Below, piece after piece: positions 46,000 through 55,466 of a stretch of DNA of 64,000 nt. The position numbers and the translations under genes are program-made. Numbering within the stretch: the stretch's first letter is position 1; every line of letters begins with the position of its first letter. The stretch lies in contig NZ_CP045571.1 of NCBI RefSeq assembly GCF_009662475.1, positions 1,238,501 through 1,302,500 on the forward strand. Direction: 5' to 3'. Source of the stretch: Acidithiobacillus thiooxidans ATCC 19377. Lineage in GTDB: Bacteria > Pseudomonadota > Gammaproteobacteria > Acidithiobacillales > Acidithiobacillaceae. The notes beneath the pieces were generated by a model. The model saw only the letters and a program-made list of their open reading frames with translations. It did not search any database and was not told the DNA's origin.

Positions 46000-46860
46000 T
46001 TAATTTGCCGAGACCGGATTGATGAGCGACCCGATGCCTTCAATACGAACTTCGCAGTGTTCACCGGCCTGTAAAAAACGCGGCGGATTGCGGGTGAATC
46101 CTACACCAGCCGGTGTTCCGGTAATGATCAGGTCTCCACTACGCAGGGGCGTGACTGCCGCCAGGGCACGAATTAGCGCCGCAACGTCGAAAATCAAGTC
46201 GGCCGTATTGCCGGTCTGCATGACCGTACCATCAATCAACGTCTGCAAGGCCAGGCCTTTGGCTCCCATGGGAAGTTCATCGGCACTGACTACCACAGGC
46301 CCACATCCGCCCGTAGCAGGAAAGTTTTTGCCCAGGGTCCACTGACTGGCGCGAAACTGGAAATCCCTGACGCTGGCATCGTTGAAAATGGTGTAACCTG
46401 ACACACAATCCAGTGCTTGTGCATCGTTCATGGACCCGAAGCAGGGCTTGCCAATAACCACAGCGAGTTCTCCTTCGTAATCCAGTTCCCGGGAGCTGGA
46501 AGGGATACGCAGGGCTTGACCGTGTCCCACCAGAGTATCTTCGTAACGCATAAAAAAGTTGGGATATTCCGCTGGTGGAGCAGAGACTTCCGTGGCATGA
46601 CTTTGATAATTCAGCCCTGCGCAGAGGATTTTGCAGTTTTCGGGTAAGGGAGGCAGAAAATTCAGTTGCGTGGGATCAAGCAGGTCCTGGGCATGCGCAC
46701 GATTAAGTCGTTGTTCCAGATCATTGCGCAGGCTGGCACTCGCGCCGAGCAAATCCATCAGGGTCAATCGCGGGGCGATATTCCGCAGGGACAGCAAGTC
46801 GCAACCGCGCCAGAGCGCCAATTCGATGGTGCTGTTACTACTGATTTTACTGAGTTTCAA
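46000..46860 (-). CDS. Fumarylacetoacetate hydrolase family protein
   Basis: A 286-residue FAH-fold enzyme with ILCAGLNYQSHATEV, a metal-binding stretch ELDYEGELAVVIG and the C-terminal GDLIITGTPAGVGFTRNPP. Members hydrolyse or decarboxylate 2-oxo or acylpyruvate compounds; the substrate here is unknown. The start is TTG (46860) with AAGGAG six bases upstream. It is divergent from the MscS gene and convergent with the split globin gene. Confidence 0.92.
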   Translation of the reverse strand: MKLSKISSNSTIELALWRGCDLLSLRNIAPRLTLMDLLGASASLRNDLEQRLNRAHAQDLLDPTQLNFLPPLPENCKILCAGLNYQSHATEVSAPPAEYPNFFMRYEDTLVGHGQALRIPSSSRELDYEGELAVVIGKPCFGSMNDAQALDCVSGYTIFNDASVRDFQFRASQWTLGKNFPATGGCGPVVVSADELPMGAKGLALQTLIDGTVMQTGNTADLIFDVAALIRALAAVTPLRSGDLIITGTPAGVGFTRNPPRFLQAGEHCEVRIEGIGSLINPVSAN

Positions 46861-46942
46861 TGCTTACTCCTTGCCTTGTTTGTTGCCATATACTAGCACC
46901 TCGGCTAAGGTGCGCCTATAAAATACCCGGCAAGGATAGGAC

Positions 46943-47500
46943 ATGGTAATGACAGTATACGGGATTGATGTAGATCCCGAATGGCTATTGCATAGAGCGA
47001 TTTATACGGTACTGATTATACTGGGCAGCTATGTCATTTTGCATTGGTACGGTAAAGCCATCAATCACCTGCTGTCTTTTCTGGGATCACGGCGCACCAT
47101 TTCCCATGGTTATGGCATCGTTTTTAAACGCATAACTACCTGGTTTTTATGGCTTCTGGTTTGGGTAGTGGTGTTGCGCGTCTGGGCGGTGGATGTGACT
47201 GCCATATGTACGACTTTTGTCAGTCTGCTGGCGGTAATCGGTGTGGGTATGCTGGCTTTGTGGGCGATGGTCAGCAATATTACCGCGCGGTTTTTTATCT
47301 GGTTCTGGCAGCCCTTACGTTTAGGTCAGCGTATCGAAATTTTCCCTGAAGCACTCATCGGTGAAGTGGTTGAAGAAAACCTGATGTTTACCGAGCTCAA
47401 ACAGGACGATGGCGCGGTGGTCGTCATCCCCAATAATTTTTTCTTTCAGCGTGTGATCCGCCGTTTACCGGATGTGGGCGACAAGAAAGAAAGTGAATAA
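46943..47500 (+). CDS. Small MscS-family mechanosensitive channel protein
   Basis: A 185-residue protein with three membrane segments in the first 115 residues, the pore-lining one being SLLAVIGVGMLALWAMVSNITARFFIW, and a short beta domain (LRLGQRIEIFPEALIGEVVEENLMFTEL, VVVIPNNFFFQRVI). The large C-terminal domain of classical MscS is absent, so it is a minimal form. AAGGATAGGAC precedes the ATG. It should release ions on osmotic downshift, but small members may have other roles. Confidence 0.85.
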   Translation: MVMTVYGIDVDPEWLLHRAIYTVLIILGSYVILHWYGKAINHLLSFLGSRRTISHGYGIVFKRITTWFLWLLVWVVVLRVWAVDVTAICTTFVSLLAVIGVGMLALWAMVSNITARFFIWFWQPLRLGQRIEIFPEALIGEVVEENLMFTELKQDDGAVVVIPNNFFFQRVIRRLPDVGDKKESE

Positions 47501-47567
47501 TTTTCTCCGGAATTGCATATTTTTCGTTTAGATGTTCAGTCAGACTTCTTGTAACAGTCTTCCATTT

Positions 47568-48995
47568 TTATATGGTAGATCCCGCAGTTGCGTTGGCTGA
47601 CGCCTCTGTTGCGAGTGGCACATTTTCTGCCTGCAGATTATGTCCGCTTAACCAACCGAGAATAATCCCCACAATGGCCATGGCAGATAGTGCGGGGTAA
47701 CCGATGAACTGCACCAGCGGTCCGCCCAGAAAAGTACCCAGCACGGTAGCTACAGCGCCACTGGCATTAAATAAACCCATGGCGGCACCCTGGCTGAACG
47801 GCGTCAGACGGGCTGTGAGGGTGGTGCCCGAGATACTTTGTAAAGGCCATACGGCAATAATCAGGGCAAAACCCAACAGGGCCACGAAGGTTTTGGGAAT
47901 GGGCGTAAAAAAGACAGCCAACAGCACGGCAAAGCCGAGCAGTCGTCCGATGAGCGACCAGCGATATACCCGACCGGCGCCGAATTTTCCAGAGAGTTGT
48001 CCACCCACAGAATAGAGAATCAGGGCAACGGCAGCCGTCACTGCATAGACACTGGAAGTCAAGGCGGGGGCCACGCTGTAGGCTTTTTGCATGGCTACGG
48101 GGAAATAGGCAAAAAAGGCGGCAACGCCGAAAGCCACGGCAAACCAGGAGAACAAAAAACGTCCGAAACGGGTGGACAAGACTTCCTTAAAGCGTTTGCC
48201 ACCCCGCAGAGATAAATGATGGGAAAAGCGCATTACCCCACCTCCCAACAGTTCGGGACGCCCAAAATTGGCCAGCAGTCGCCAATCTATTTCTCGACGC
48301 ATCTGGTTGCCAATTTCTGCAGACCAGTCAAAACGTTTTGCAGCAGCGGGCAGACCTTTGGCGCCCAGCCATATGGCTGGAATTAATACCAGGGCCGAGC
48401 AGATTAAACCCATCTTGAAATTGGCCACAAAAGCACTGGCAACCAGTAGGCCGACCACCTGTCCGGCGCCATTAAAAGTCTGCAACCAGCCAAGACGAGA
48501 CTCCCAGTGGTCTTTGGGATCAAATTCGACAATGAATAAGCTGGCCACGGTTGCCACGGCCGAGGTACCAGCCCCTGCCAGTAGTGCCAGCAGACTCCAG
48601 GGCAAAAGCCCCGGAAGAAAAGGCATGAGCGCAAGGGCGATGATCAGCATCAAAAACCCGGTAAAAAAGACCGGTCGATGCCATTGTTTGCTGTCTGCCA
48701 GAAAGCCCCAGAGGGGTGAACTCAGAAGTCCTAAATTAAATCCCCCCATTACATAGGCGACCCAACTGAGATGATGGGTTAAACCAACAATCATCAACGG
48801 TAACAGGATGGGGAGGAGGCCAGATGAAATGGCGCCGAGAAGCGCGTAGGACAGAAACCAGACCGATATCCAGCGCCTTGGTTCATTCAGAATTTTCAGC
48901 ACAGTGGCGAAGCGTGCATGGGCCAGACGTCTGCGCTCCTTGGAAAATATCGGGTTTCCGGGTTGATGCTGTTCGGCTGTTGTTTTTACAGGCAT
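47568..48995 (-). CDS. MFS transporter of unknown substrate
   Basis: A 475-residue MFS protein with about 12 membrane segments, including LLSSPLWGFLADSKQWHR after segment 2. A long central loop (residues about 195-265) separates the halves. Substrate is not evident; drug or sugar export is possible. The ATG (48995) follows GAGGGG, whereas the upstream GTG adds five residues. It is divergent from the sucrose cluster, with a MITE between them. Confidence 0.82.
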   Translation of the reverse strand: MPVKTTAEQHQPGNPIFSKERRRLAHARFATVLKILNEPRRWISVWFLSYALLGAISSGLLPILLPLMIVGLTHHLSWVAYVMGGFNLGLLSSPLWGFLADSKQWHRPVFFTGFLMLIIALALMPFLPGLLPWSLLALLAGAGTSAVATVASLFIVEFDPKDHWESRLGWLQTFNGAGQVVGLLVASAFVANFKMGLICSALVLIPAIWLGAKGLPAAAKRFDWSAEIGNQMRREIDWRLLANFGRPELLGGGVMRFSHHLSLRGGKRFKEVLSTRFGRFLFSWFAVAFGVAAFFAYFPVAMQKAYSVAPALTSSVYAVTAAVALILYSVGGQLSGKFGAGRVYRWSLIGRLLGFAVLLAVFFTPIPKTFVALLGFALIIAVWPLQSISGTTLTARLTPFSQGAAMGLFNASGAVATVLGTFLGGPLVQFIGYPALSAMAIVGIILGWLSGHNLQAENVPLATEASANATAGSTI

Positions 48996-49010
48996 GGCAA
49001 GACCCCTCAC

Positions 49011-49348
49011 GTTGAGTGATAAATTGCATTGGCGTAAAAATCATGGGTATATAAAATATTGATGACTATCTGGGTAAATAGTTCAACCTAAAAACGGCAG
49101 TTGCCGTGGGTGTTTTTTGCTCCGTTGTTCCTCGCCTGTTGTTCTAGGGCTCATCCTGCTGTCAGGAGAGAACTCGCCCTGCGGGCTCAAACAGCTCTCC
49201 TGACGGACGCAGGATTTCGCCAAGAACAACAACGGCTCGAAACAAAAGTCGCGGCAAAGCACCCACGGCACCTGCCGTTTTTAGGTTCAATGTCGCCAAA
49301 AAATGGGATTGCTTGTCAGTGACCTATGCTTTCGATATGGTGAGATGC
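49011..49348. other. Intergenic region with MITE copy between divergent genes
   Basis: About 340 bases between the MFS gene and fructokinase. It holds the 199-bp MITE copy 2 (49087-49285) and an A/T-rich part (49017-49081) that may contain the promoter of the MFS gene. Only about 60 bases remain between the MITE and the fructokinase start, so the promoter of the sucrose cluster may lie within or just past the MITE. No other structure seen. Confidence 0.6.
49087..49285 (-). mobile_element. 199-bp MITE-like element, copy 2 (inverted relative to copy 1)
   Basis: Same length and terminal repeats as the copy at 25471-25669, reversed. It is flanked by a 5-bp direct repeat TTCAA (49082-49086 and 49286-49290), a different sequence from copy 1 (ATTAA), which shows independent insertion and sets the duplication length at five bases. 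About nine substitutions and no indels separate the two copies by eye. Confidence 0.88.
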
Positions 49349-50272
49349 ATGCATGATTTTAAGCGTTTTGGAGTGATTTTCGGCGAATGTCTGGTCGATG
49401 ACTTCGGCGACAGCCAGCGCCTTGGGGGCGCGCCCTTTAATGTGGCGCGTCATTTAAACGGCTTGGGAGTGCCCGCCATTTTTATCAGCCAGGTGGGCGA
49501 TGACATCAATGGCAGGAATATCCTGGATCATATGCGGCAATGGCAGATGCCCTTGTCAGGGGTGGCAGTCAGCAAGACTTTGCCAACCGGGCGTGTGGAG
49601 GTGCTACCTGACCCGGTAGAAGGTCATCGCTTCGAAATTCTACCCCATCAGGCTTATGACTACATTCCATTCCCTGAAAAATTACCTGAACCTGTTTCCT
49701 GGCTTTATCACGGTTCTCTTGCCTTGCGGGAAATCGGTACATCCCGGCAAACCTTGCAGAAATTAGCTTCCATCAGTAACAAGCGATTTCTGGATATCAA
49801 TTTACGGGCACCCTGGTGGACGCCTGATAGGCTTGCCCCGTTACTGACCGATTCATCTATACTGAAATGTAACGTTGATGAATTAGAAACTTTGCTGGCC
49901 GTTTTTTCGCTACGTTCCGGGCCTGTGTTACGCGATAAGATGCGGGTTTTTGCAGACCGTTTTTCATTGGAGTCGATGTTGCTGACTTGTGGACCGGAAG
50001 GCTCTGCCTACTGGGATCATAACGACTTTTATGAAGCCGCTGCTGAACCAGTAAATAATCTGGTGAATACGGTAGGAGCGGGTGATGCCTTTTCTGCCGC
50101 CTGGTTATGGAGTCTGCTGCGGGGGGAAAGCCCGGAATTACGCCTGCGCCGGGGCGGGGAATTGGCGGCTGCAGTTTGCGCTCTGCAAGGTGCGACGCCG
50201 GATTCCCTGGATTTTTATGAATCGTTCATGAGTCGCTGGACCCAAGGCAAAAGTCTGTCTAAACCAATGTGA
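49349..50272 (+). CDS. PfkB-family carbohydrate kinase, probable fructokinase
   Basis: A 307-residue ribokinase-like kinase. It begins with GVIFGECLVDDFGD, followed by RLGGAPFNVARHLNGLG (substrate-binding region), and has VNTVGAGDAFSAAW with the catalytic Asp. It should phosphorylate fructose with ATP. It heads a cluster with invertase, sucrose-phosphate synthase and sucrose-phosphatase, so it would return fructose from sucrose cleavage to metabolism. The ATG at 49349 was preferred by family length; ATG at 49337 is possible. Confidence 0.9.
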   Translation: MHDFKRFGVIFGECLVDDFGDSQRLGGAPFNVARHLNGLGVPAIFISQVGDDINGRNILDHMRQWQMPLSGVAVSKTLPTGRVEVLPDPVEGHRFEILPHQAYDYIPFPEKLPEPVSWLYHGSLALREIGTSRQTLQKLASISNKRFLDINLRAPWWTPDRLAPLLTDSSILKCNVDELETLLAVFSLRSGPVLRDKMRVFADRFSLESMLLTCGPEGSAYWDHNDFYEAAAEPVNNLVNTVGAGDAFSAAWLWSLLRGESPELRLRRGGELAAAVCALQGATPDSLDFYESFMSRWTQGKSLSKPM

Positions 50273-50310
50273 AGGCGCTAGCCCAGCATCAGCTGTGAGG
50301 AGAAAAGCCT

Positions 50311-51744
50311 TTGGCCGAGAATGAACCTTGTTTCAATAAACCCCGGTACCATGGCGTTAGTCCAGCTCTGGATGATGCCTATCGACTGATTGAGGCTGCT
50401 GGTGTCTTCTATGGAGGGCAACTGGTGGGTACGGCAGCCAGCGTCGACCCCAAGGCCCCTGCAGAAAATTATGCGGATTGCTTCGTACGGGATTTTTTCC
50501 CCGTCGGATTGATTCTGCTGCTGGAAAATCGGGCTGACGTCGTCCGCTCCTTCCTGCATCTGATTATGCAGCTCAGAGGACAGCAGGAAGAACTTGAAGG
50601 GCAGCAGATTGCTCCCGGGGTTATGCCTGCCTCGTTTCGCGTGCAGCGCAATGACCATGGAGAAGAGGAGGTGCTGGCGGACTTTGGCGACCGGGCCATT
50701 GGCCGGGTAGCCCCGGTGGACTCGATGATGTGGTGGTCCATGCTCCTGCATGCCTACGTGCTGTATACAGGGGACCTGGATTTTGCCCGCAGCCCAGAAA
50801 TCCAGCGCATGTTGCGGATGATTCTGAGCCTGTGTTTGCAGAGTCGCTTTGAGGTTTTTCCGACCCTGCTGGTTCCTGATGCCTCCTTCATGATTGATCG
50901 ACGTATGGGCGTCAATGGTCATCCCATCGAAATTCAGGCGCTGTTCAATGCTACCCTGCGCTGCGCTTCCCTTTTGCTTCCAGAGCAGGGCAGTCAATGG
51001 TTGGTAGATTTGGCACAGCGCCGCAGAAATGTATTGCGTTCTTATGTACAGCAGTATTACTGGCTGGATATGGACGTCCTTAACCGGATTTATCGCTTTG
51101 AAACGGAAATGCTCGGAGTCAATATTGAAAATCTATTCAATATCCACCCCGAATCCATTCCTCTTTGGGTCCAGGACTGGCTTCCCGACGGGGCCGGCTT
51201 TTTCGTAGGAAATCTGGGTCCAGGGCGGATGGATTTTCGCTTTTTTGCCCAGGGAAATCTGTTGATGCTGGCTACGGGCATGGCCACGACTGCTCAGGCA
51301 CAGGCGTTGACCAGCTTGATTGAGCAGCGCTGGAACGACCTGCTTGGACGAGTCCCCATGAAACTCGTTTATCCCGCCGTTGAGGGGGATGAATGGCGGC
51401 TGATCACGGGGTCCGACCCTAAAAATATCCCCTGGTCTTACCACAATGGTGGCAATTGGCCGGTCATGATTTGGCCCCTGGTGGCGGCAACTATCAAGGC
51501 GGGACGCATGGATCTGGCAGAGCGGGCCTGGCAAATGGTTGAGCCACGCCTGTTTGCAGACCGTTGGCCAGAATATTACGACGGCCGTCTTGGACGTCTG
51601 GTAGGTCGTCGGGCCAATATCGGACAGGTGTGGAGCGCTGCAGGACTATTACTTGCGCGCTATTTCCTGGATGAGCCGGGTCTTCTGGAGCGGCTGGGGT
51701 TCGATGAAACACTGGACGAAGCCACGGAGAGTGCAGAGGAGTAG
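50311..51744 (+). CDS. Neutral/alkaline invertase (GH100)
   Basis: A 477-residue protein of the GH100 type, with AENYADCFVRDFFPVGLILLL, APVDSMMWWSMLLHAYVLYTG, DRRMGVNGHPIEIQALFNATL and IPWSYHNGGNWPVMIWPL, all well-known blocks of plant and cyanobacterial neutral invertases. No signal peptide, so it acts in the cytoplasm, cleaving sucrose to glucose and fructose. Start is TTG with GAGGAG about eight bases upstream. It lies 38 bases after fructokinase. Confidence 0.93.
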   Translation: MAENEPCFNKPRYHGVSPALDDAYRLIEAAGVFYGGQLVGTAASVDPKAPAENYADCFVRDFFPVGLILLLENRADVVRSFLHLIMQLRGQQEELEGQQIAPGVMPASFRVQRNDHGEEEVLADFGDRAIGRVAPVDSMMWWSMLLHAYVLYTGDLDFARSPEIQRMLRMILSLCLQSRFEVFPTLLVPDASFMIDRRMGVNGHPIEIQALFNATLRCASLLLPEQGSQWLVDLAQRRRNVLRSYVQQYYWLDMDVLNRIYRFETEMLGVNIENLFNIHPESIPLWVQDWLPDGAGFFVGNLGPGRMDFRFFAQGNLLMLATGMATTAQAQALTSLIEQRWNDLLGRVPMKLVYPAVEGDEWRLITGSDPKNIPWSYHNGGNWPVMIWPLVAATIKAGRMDLAERAWQMVEPRLFADRWPEYYDGRLGRLVGRRANIGQVWSAAGLLLARYFLDEPGLLERLGFDETLDEATESAEE

Positions 51745-51781
51745 GTAATATGTTTCGGGAGCATACAGTGAGGGTTAGATA

Positions 51782-53926
51782 ATGGACAATCGCCCGGAAA
51801 ACAAGCCGGACTCAGCCCAGCTCCATCTGGTTCTTATCAGCCTTCACGGACTGATTCGCGGCCAGAATCTGGAACTGGGCCGCGATGCGGATACGGGCGG
51901 TCAGATTCTTTATGTCGTCGAATTGCTGCGCGCGCTTGCCGCAGATCCTCGGGTCGGGAGGGTCGATCTGCTCACCCGGAGGATTCACGATTCTAACGTG
52001 GCTGATGATTACGCCCGGCAAGACGAGACTCTGCCTGACTTGCCGAAGGCGCATATTATTCGTTTTCCGGCTGGACCTGACGAATACCTGCCCAAAGAAG
52101 CCCTGTGGCCTTATCTGGATGGCTTTAGTGATCACGCCATGGAGTATCTGCGCCAGCAATCTCCGAGTCTTATCCATTCTCACTACGCCGACGCAGGCTA
52201 TGTGGGCATGCGCCTGGCCTTACAGCTCGGTGTGCCTCTGGTGCATACCGGACATTCCCTCGGACGCAGCAAACGCCAGAGTCTTTTGGCCTCTGGAGAG
52301 TCAGAGCGCACCCTGGAAAAAAAATATCGCCTGTCCCAGCGTATCCGTGTTGAGGAAGAAATTCTGGCTACTGCCTCCCTGATCATCACCAGTACCCAGG
52401 ACGAGATCGATAGACAATACGGGATGTATGATTGGGCTAATGCTGAGCGGATGCGGGTGATTCCGCCAGGGGTTAATGTTTCCCGTTTTGAACCCGGCCC
52501 TCAACCCTCGCCGCCCATCAGCACAGAATTGCGCCGTTTTTTACGAGCACCACAAAAGCCACCTATTCTTGCCCTGTCCCGTCCCGACGAACGAAAAAAT
52601 ATTGCCGGTCTGATTCATGCCTACGGCCAAAATCCAGATTTGCAGGCGCGCGCCAATCTGGTGATTGTGGCCGGAACACGCGAAGACATTCGTGACATGA
52701 CTGCCGGTCCACGGCGGGTATTGACGGAAATTCTGCTGTTGATTGATCGTTATGATCTTTACGGAAGAGCCGCCTATCCCCGCCACCATCGTCCCGAGGA
52801 CGTTCCTGATCTTTATCGCTGGGCGGCAGGCCTGGGGGGTGTTTTCATCAATCCGGCCCTGACCGAGCCATTTGGTCTGACACTCATTGAGGCGGCGGCT
52901 TGTGGCTTACCGATTCTGGCGACTGAAAACGGTGGGCCCAAAGATATTATTGCCAATTGCCAAAACGGCGTGTTGATTGATCCTCTGAGTACTGAAGAAA
53001 TTGGCGAGAAGCTGCTCAGCATGCTGAGCGATAAGACTATCTGGCAAAGTTATGCCAAGAACGGTATTGCTGGGGTACGTCGCTATTATTCCTGGCAGAC
53101 CCACGTTGACCATTACCTGACCGCTCTGGATGAATTGCCCCACGCCGTTCCTCAGCAACAAGAAAGCATCCCAACGGGCAAACGTATTACTGCCGATCGG
53201 CTGTTATTTCTTGGTGCCCGTTTGCTTGATCCAGCACCCATTCCTGAGCAACAGGAAGAATTGGTCGCTCTGCTGCATCGCCAGCGGCGAAAAATGGCCT
53301 TTGGTTTGGTCAGTTTTCGTCCTCTCCATGAATTGTTAACCCTGCTTAAGCAGCGCCGCATGAATGTTCCTGATATCCTCATAACCCGTGGAGGGACCCA
53401 GATTCATTATGGTGCCAGTCTCTCTCGCGATCAGGGTTGGAGCCGCCACATTGGGGTAGATTGGCAAGGCGATCGGGTATACGACCTGCTTGCCGAAACC
53501 CCTGGCGTGCAGATTGTAGGCCGCAGCGGCCAGGGTTTTTATGCCGTGCATGGTTTCATCCATGACAACGCCGAATTTGCGGGATTGGCAGCGCTGAATG
53601 ATCAACTCCGCAATAACGATATACCCGGCCGCCTGATAGCGCTCAATCCGCAGGAATTTCTGGTGGTCCCTCAGCGCGCCTCCTTTGGTTTTGCCATTCG
53701 TTATGTGGCGGATCGCCATGACATCGCCCTCAATCACATACTGGTCATTGGCAGCGCTTATGCGGATCTGGATTTGCTGGGAGGGAATATTCTGGCTGCC
53801 CAGGTGGGCGGAGAAAAAGATCTGCAGCAACATGAGGATATTTATCAATCTCAGGCAAGTGGGCTACCAGGAGCGATGGAGGCTATCACGCATTATGATT
53901 TCCTGAGCAATAATGCAGCGATCTAA
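51782..53926 (+). CDS. Sucrose-phosphate synthase with degenerate SPP-like C-terminal domain
   Basis: A 714-residue GT4 enzyme. The GT-B part (residues about 12-470) has SLHGLIRGQNLELGRDADTGG, HTGHSLGRSKRQ, SRPDERKNIAGLIHAYG and EPFGLTLIEAAACGLP, as in sucrose-phosphate synthases. The C-terminal 230 residues resemble sucrose-phosphatase, but the DxDxT nucleophile motif is absent (LLFLGARLLDPAP), so it is probably inactive. It makes sucrose-6-phosphate from UDP- or ADP-glucose and fructose-6-phosphate. It stands between invertase and the true phosphatase gene. Confidence 0.93.
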   Translation: MDNRPENKPDSAQLHLVLISLHGLIRGQNLELGRDADTGGQILYVVELLRALAADPRVGRVDLLTRRIHDSNVADDYARQDETLPDLPKAHIIRFPAGPDEYLPKEALWPYLDGFSDHAMEYLRQQSPSLIHSHYADAGYVGMRLALQLGVPLVHTGHSLGRSKRQSLLASGESERTLEKKYRLSQRIRVEEEILATASLIITSTQDEIDRQYGMYDWANAERMRVIPPGVNVSRFEPGPQPSPPISTELRRFLRAPQKPPILALSRPDERKNIAGLIHAYGQNPDLQARANLVIVAGTREDIRDMTAGPRRVLTEILLLIDRYDLYGRAAYPRHHRPEDVPDLYRWAAGLGGVFINPALTEPFGLTLIEAAACGLPILATENGGPKDIIANCQNGVLIDPLSTEEIGEKLLSMLSDKTIWQSYAKNGIAGVRRYYSWQTHVDHYLTALDELPHAVPQQQESIPTGKRITADRLLFLGARLLDPAPIPEQQEELVALLHRQRRKMAFGLVSFRPLHELLTLLKQRRMNVPDILITRGGTQIHYGASLSRDQGWSRHIGVDWQGDRVYDLLAETPGVQIVGRSGQGFYAVHGFIHDNAEFAGLAALNDQLRNNDIPGRLIALNPQEFLVVPQRASFGFAIRYVADRHDIALNHILVIGSAYADLDLLGGNILAAQVGGEKDLQQHEDIYQSQASGLPGAMEAITHYDFLSNNAAI

Positions 53927-53970
53927 GCAAGGGAAATGGTGATCTGTCTTAAAGGAAGCAGGAGACAAGC

Positions 53971-54846
53971 ATGATGAACGCAACAGAGGCAAACATTCCG
54001 ACAGTATTACTCTGCTGTGATCTGGATCGAACCCTGATACCAAACGGCAGTCAGCCTGAATCCGCACAGGCCCGTCCTTTGTTTCGGGAGCTTTGCGCCC
54101 ATCCTGCTGTACACCTGGCGTTGGTTAGCGGCCGCCATCTGCAACTGGTTACCGCAGCCATTGAGCAATGGCAACTACCTGTTCCCAACTTTATCATCGG
54201 TGATGTCGGTACAAGCATTTACACCCGCGAAGAAGGACATTGGCGTCATTGGGATCATTGGTCAGCAGAAATTGGCCCTGACTGGGGAGGAATGACGCAT
54301 CACGACATTACTACGGAGCTTGCCGATATTTCCGCCATCACCTTGCAGCCAGCTGAACAGCAGGGAATATTCAAGGTCAGTTACCAGGTGGATATGGGTA
54401 TTAATCGCGACATCCTCGAGGCCGAACTGCTCCGCCGCCTTTGGGGCATCGGGGTTAATGCGCGATTGGTCTTGTCTTTCGATGAAATGACCGATACGGG
54501 TTTGCTGGATATTCTGCCCAGCAGCGCCAGCAAGCTCCATGCTATAGAATTTCTCGGTCAACAGTGCGCGTATCCCCAGGAGCGCACGGTTTTTGCCGGT
54601 GATTCGGGTAACGATCTGGAGGTGTTAGGCAGCCATATTCACTCCGTGCTGGTAGCCAACGCCCATCAGGAGGTCCAGAAAGAGGCCATACGTATGGCTG
54701 CAGCGTCGGATCTGGCGGACACCCTTTATATGGCCCATGGAGGATTTCTGGGCATGAACGGGAACTACAGCGCCGGCGTATTGGAGGGACTCGCGCATTA
54801 TCTGCCCGAAACGGCGGCGTGGATGAAGTTGCCTGCTTCTCAATAA
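53971..54846 (+). CDS. Sucrose-phosphate phosphatase (HAD type)
   Basis: A 291-residue HAD phosphatase of the Cof/SPP group with nucleophile motif CCDLDRTLIP, SGRHLQLVTAAIEQW, and FAGDSGNDLEVLGS. It removes phosphate from sucrose-6-phosphate, completing sucrose synthesis. It follows the synthase gene by 45 bases and has AGGAGACAAGC before its ATG. Unlike the synthase's own C-terminal domain it keeps all catalytic residues. It overlaps the convergent Lrp gene by seven bases at the 3' end. Confidence 0.93.
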   Translation: MMNATEANIPTVLLCCDLDRTLIPNGSQPESAQARPLFRELCAHPAVHLALVSGRHLQLVTAAIEQWQLPVPNFIIGDVGTSIYTREEGHWRHWDHWSAEIGPDWGGMTHHDITTELADISAITLQPAEQQGIFKVSYQVDMGINRDILEAELLRRLWGIGVNARLVLSFDEMTDTGLLDILPSSASKLHAIEFLGQQCAYPQERTVFAGDSGNDLEVLGSHIHSVLVANAHQEVQKEAIRMAAASDLADTLYMAHGGFLGMNGNYSAGVLEGLAHYLPETAAWMKLPASQ

Positions 54847-55304
54847 ACCGGAAATTCGGTTTTATCGATCATTTTCCGCAACACAAAGCTGGAATGTACG
54901 CCCGTCACGCCTTCGATTCTGGTCAGGCGATTCAGTAAGAAATCCTGAAAGTGGGCCATGTCGCGCAGGACCACTTTCAACTGATAATCGGCATCGTGCC
55001 CGGTGATCAGATGACATTCCAGAACTTCGTCGGATTTTTTAATCTCTGCTTCAAAATGCTCAAAGCGTTCGGGGGTATGGCGGTCCATGCTGATGTGCAT
55101 CAGCACCATGAGTTCCAGCCCGATTTTTTCCGGCTGTAACAAGGCCACCTGTTTGCGAATGATGCCTGCTTCTTCCAGTGCCTGCACCCGACGCAGGCAG
55201 GGGGAAGGGGAGAGGCCAATTTTTTCAGCGAGGCGCTGATTGCTCAGGCTGGAATCCTTTTGTAAGGCTTCAAGGATGCGGCGATCATACCGGTCCAGGG
55301 GCAT
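54840..55304 (-). CDS. Lrp/AsnC family transcriptional regulator
   Basis: A 154-residue protein with an N-terminal helix-turn-helix (LDRYDRRILEALQKDSSLSNQ, LSPSPCLRRVQALEEAG) and a C-terminal RAM domain (ECHLITGHDADYQLKVVLRD). It responds to an amino acid, possibly leucine or another branched-chain one. It is divergent from leuA with about 160 bases between, so control of leuA is plausible. The ATG at 55304 has GGAG eight bases upstream; the ATG at 55325 adds seven residues and is less supported. Confidence 0.92.
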   Translation of the reverse strand: MPLDRYDRRILEALQKDSSLSNQRLAEKIGLSPSPCLRRVQALEEAGIIRKQVALLQPEKIGLELMVLMHISMDRHTPERFEHFEAEIKKSDEVLECHLITGHDADYQLKVVLRDMAHFQDFLLNRLTRIEGVTGVHSSFVLRKMIDKTEFPVY

Positions 55305-55466
55305 TTTGGGTTCTCCATTTTTCATGGCGCAATATCCAATCTAAAAAAAGACTATTATAGCAATAATAATGCGTGAACAGCCGCAGTAAAGTCAAAATTC
55401 GCAAGCACCTGCCGGATAATGCCACGTATAGTTCTCCCATCGTCTTGAGCAGGCAGGAGAATCATC

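Noticed and set aside
55326..55466. Leucine attenuator before leuA
   Set aside because: No leader peptide with Leu codons and no alternative stems; the only small frame (MREQPQ) has none.
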